Shown: one piece after another, positions 62,059 to 64,000 of the stretch
Numbering within the stretch: position 1 is the first letter of the stretch
Layout of the letters: every line of letters begins with the position of its first letter
From: Thiomonas sp.
GTDB taxonomy: Bacteria; Pseudomonadota; Gammaproteobacteria; Burkholderiales; Burkholderiaceae_C
Direction of reading: 5' to 3'
DNA: 64,000 bases
Assembly (NCBI GenBank): GCA_027311065.1
Contig: DAICZP010000113.1
Coordinates: 1 to 64,000, forward strand
Position numbers and translations under genes: made by a program
Notes under the pieces: generated by a model
Databases searched by the model: none
What the model was told of the DNA's origin: nothing
Seen by the model: the letters and a program-made list of their open reading frames with translations, nothing else

Positions 62059-63114
62059 ATGCTTGTTCAAGCGTATGGAGCCCAAGCGGGCGATCAGCCT
62101 CTGGCGCCACTGGAAATCACGCGCCGAGCCCCGGGCGAACACGATGTGCAAATTGACATCGCATATTGCGGTATCTGTCATTCAGACCTGCATCAGGTGC
62201 GCTCGGAATGGGCTGGGACGCAGTACCCATGCGTTCCCGGTCATGAAATCGTGGGGCGCGTGTCCGCGGTCGGTGCGCACGTGACGGGCTTCAAGACTGG
62301 CGATCTCGTCGGTGTTGGTTGCATGGTGGACAGTTGCGGGGATTGCGAGGAGTGCCATGCCGGTCTGGAAAACTACTGTGACGGCATGGTCCCGACCTAC
62401 AACGGCGCAACGCCGGATGCGCCGGGTTGGACCCACGGCGGCTATTCCCAGGCCATCGTCGTGAACCAGCGCTACGTGTTGCGGATTCGTCACCCCGAAG
62501 AGCAGCTCGCGGCCGTGGCACCGTTGTTGTGTGCTGGCATCACCACGTACTCGCCTCTGCGTCACTGGAAGGTCGGTCCGGGCATGAAGGTCGGTGTGGT
62601 CGGCATCGGCGGACTCGGGCACATGGGGATCAAGCTTGCGCACGCGATGGGCGCCCACGTGGTGGCTTTCACCACGTCGGAATCGAAGCGCGCGGCGGCC
62701 AAGGCCCTGGGTGCGGACGAGGTCGTGGTGTCGCGTCACACCGATGAAATGGCCGCGCACGCGAAGAGTTTCGACTTCATTCTCAATACGGTGGCAGCCT
62801 CGCATGATCTTGATGCGTTCCTGGTCCTGCTGAAGCGCGACGCGACCATGGCCCTGGTGGGAGCGCCGTCCACGCCTCATCCGTCCCCGCAGGTGTTTGA
62901 CCTCATCATGAAGCGACGCTCGCTTGCAGGATCGTTGATCGGCGGTATTCCGGAGACGCAGGAAATGCTCGACTTCTGCGCCAGGCATGGCATCGTTTCG
63001 GACATCGAGCTGATCGGAGCCGATCAGATCAACGTCGCCTACGAGCGCATGCTCAAGGGAGATGTCAAGTATCGCTTCGTGATCGATAACGCCACCATGG
63101 CGCGTCATTCGTAA
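62059..63114 (+). CDS. Zinc-dependent NAD(P) alcohol dehydrogenase (YahK/CAD-like)
   Basis: This is a 351-residue medium-chain dehydrogenase. The catalytic zinc is bound by Cys in AYCGICHSDLHQ and His in VPGHEIVGRV, and the structural zinc by CGDCEECHAGLENYC. The Rossmann motif is VGIGGLGHMGIK. The pattern fits the cinnamyl-alcohol/YahK branch that reduces aldehydes with NADPH. The ATG at 62059 follows AAGGA 8 bp upstream; the open frame before it lacks homology. Read divergently from the ADP-ribosylglycohydrolase gene. Confidence 0.95.
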   Translation: MLVQAYGAQAGDQPLAPLEITRRAPGEHDVQIDIAYCGICHSDLHQVRSEWAGTQYPCVPGHEIVGRVSAVGAHVTGFKTGDLVGVGCMVDSCGDCEECHAGLENYCDGMVPTYNGATPDAPGWTHGGYSQAIVVNQRYVLRIRHPEEQLAAVAPLLCAGITTYSPLRHWKVGPGMKVGVVGIGGLGHMGIKLAHAMGAHVVAFTTSESKRAAAKALGADEVVVSRHTDEMAAHAKSFDFILNTVAASHDLDAFLVLLKRDATMALVGAPSTPHPSPQVFDLIMKRRSLAGSLIGGIPETQEMLDFCARHGIVSDIELIGADQINVAYERMLKGDVKYRFVIDNATMARHS

Positions 63115-63130
63115 CCATTCAGGGCAAGGG

Positions 63131-63165
63131 GCAGGCTCGATCCAGGACGTCAGGGTCGAGCCTGC
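63131..63165. terminator. Possible terminator hairpin between convergent genes
   Basis: Perfect 10-bp stem GCAGGCTCGA/TCGAGCCTGC with a 15-nt loop between the alcohol dehydrogenase and EAL genes. It overlaps the last codons of the EAL gene, and neither side has a clear T tract. Confidence 0.5.
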
Positions 63166-63983
63166 GGCTGCAGGCAATCCTGCACGTTGGCAAGGTTGCG
63201 GAACATGGGCCTGGAAAACAGAAAGCCCTGGAACAGCCTGACGCCGTGATGGAGGAAGAAGTCGCGCTCCCCCTCTGTTTCCACGCCTTCGGCGACGAGA
63301 TCGATCCCAAGTTCCTGCGCCAGTCGGATGACGGACCGCGCAATCGCCTGGCGCGGGCGATGCGCATCCACGCCGCGGACCAGGTCCATATCGAGCTTGA
63401 TCAGGTCGGGCTGGAAATCTGAAAGCAGTCGCAGGCCCGCGTAGCCGGCGCCGAAATCGTCAATGGCGGTCAGAAAACCCTGACGCTTGTATTCATGGAG
63501 AATTTCGGCAAACCATGGACCGTCCTCGACGCGCTCCCCCTCCGTGACCTCGAAAATCACACTTCCGACGTCAAGCCCGCGTTTGCGCGCGATGGTCAGG
63601 CTGGTCTGGATGCAGACTTCGGGTCGGTAGATCGCATGCGGAAGGAAGTTGATCGAAAGCTTCTCGCCCCGGTCGATCACGCCGAGATCGCAGGCCAATT
63701 CGATGGCGCGCACGCGGCACGACTGGTCAAAAGTGTAGCGGTTGGTGTCGTTGACGCGCGACAGGACGCTGTTTGCAGGTTCGTCCTGCATGCCGCGAAT
63801 CAGCGCTTCATGGGCATAGATTCGGCGCGCTGGAACATCGAGGATGGGCTGGTAGGCATACGTGAATGCAAGGCCGCCGCCGCGGCCCGCCCCGCAGATC
63901 GCACAGCCAGCCTCGCTGGCTCCGCAGTAAGCATCGATGGCGCTCGATGCTACGCCGTGTGCAAGAGTTTCAGATGTTACCAT
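63150..63983 (-). CDS. Stand-alone EAL-domain cyclic-di-GMP phosphodiesterase with Cys-rich N-terminus
   Basis: The 277-residue protein has an EAL domain from about residue 40: AYQPILDVPARRIYAHEALIRG (EAL), INFLP (Asn), FEVTEGE (Glu), AIDDFGAGYAGL, LIKLDMDLVRG, VAEGVETEGE and LFQGFLFSRP. All the residues needed for phosphodiesterase activity are present. The N-terminus contains CGASEAGCAICGAG, with three Cys spaced C-x6-C-x2-C, suggesting a metal site or redox switch. No GGDEF or transmembrane part. Near the right edge of the window. Confidence 0.9.
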   Translation of the reverse strand: MVTSETLAHGVASSAIDAYCGASEAGCAICGAGRGGGLAFTYAYQPILDVPARRIYAHEALIRGMQDEPANSVLSRVNDTNRYTFDQSCRVRAIELACDLGVIDRGEKLSINFLPHAIYRPEVCIQTSLTIARKRGLDVGSVIFEVTEGERVEDGPWFAEILHEYKRQGFLTAIDDFGAGYAGLRLLSDFQPDLIKLDMDLVRGVDAHRPRQAIARSVIRLAQELGIDLVAEGVETEGERDFFLHHGVRLFQGFLFSRPMFRNLANVQDCLQPQARP

Positions 63984-64000
63984 GCGTCTCCCCGATTCCT

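Overview
The window looks like about 64 kb of a GC-rich (visually mid-60s percent) proteobacterial chromosome, most likely a betaproteobacterium near Burkholderiales. Supporting signs are a small Trp-rich protein of the TIGR04438 type, an RpfE-like gene directly before recJ, a complete iscR-S-U-A-hscB-hscA-fdx operon and a glycine-riboswitch-controlled gcvTHP operon. No species is assigned.

Layout. 1-2.9 kb: the start of minC (cut by the window edge), a PAP2 phosphatase coupled to a DUF4337 membrane protein, and a LolC/E lipoprotein-release permease, all on minus. 3.0-10.0 kb: plus-strand aldo/keto reductase, RpfE-like protein, recJ and a very large GAF-LOV-GAF-GGDEF-EAL protein. 10.1-23.8 kb: a minus-strand run of twelve tightly packed genes. 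Read in transcription order it encodes a MurJ-like flippase, an HpcH/HpaI aldolase, a PglC-like sugar transferase, an AsnB amidotransferase, a GT-B-like protein with a probable frameshift, NeuA, NeuB, NeuC, an acetyltransferase, a CBS-aminotransferase fusion, a 4,6-dehydratase and finally LolD. Together these give a complete UDP-sugar route to a CMP-activated nonulosonic acid, most probably of the legionaminic type. 23.9-29.6 kb: tRNA-Arg, a 136-residue IF-1, a PepSY protein with a two-component system, an orphan branched-chain amino acid binding protein, a cytochrome c and the small Trp-rich protein. 29.7-36.5 kb: riboswitch-gcvTHP, an Ada-like methyltransferase and selD. 36.5-43.4 kb: a LysR regulator and the ISC iron-sulfur assembly operon. 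43.4-44.9 kb: an HD-like protein, a second PepSY-like protein and tRNA-Asp.

44.9-58.8 kb is accessory DNA. A 49-bp near-perfect copy of the 3' part of tRNA-Asp lies at 52905-52953 and defines an 8-kb island. The island holds a type I restriction-modification operon (hsdR, hsdM, a YhcG-type PDDEXK nuclease, hsdS, an unknown protein), a possible 40-residue protein and a candidate small RNA, but no visible integrase. Beyond it lie a truncated Fic gene fused in frame to an IS481 remnant, an overlapping small-protein/nucleotidyltransferase pair resembling AbiE-type toxin systems, an ISL3 transposase, and an AT-rich block with a FolB/FolX-like gene, a pteridine-reductase-like SDR and an orphan membrane protein.

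58.8-64 kb returns to GC-rich genes: a DMT transporter, a UPF0149 protein, an ADP-ribosylglycohydrolase-like protein, a zinc alcohol dehydrogenase and a stand-alone EAL protein. The strongest leads are the LOV domain whose signalling Gln is replaced by Met, the nonulosonate operon with its CBS-fused aminotransferase and terminal lolD, and the tRNA-Asp island with its flanking defence-type genes.
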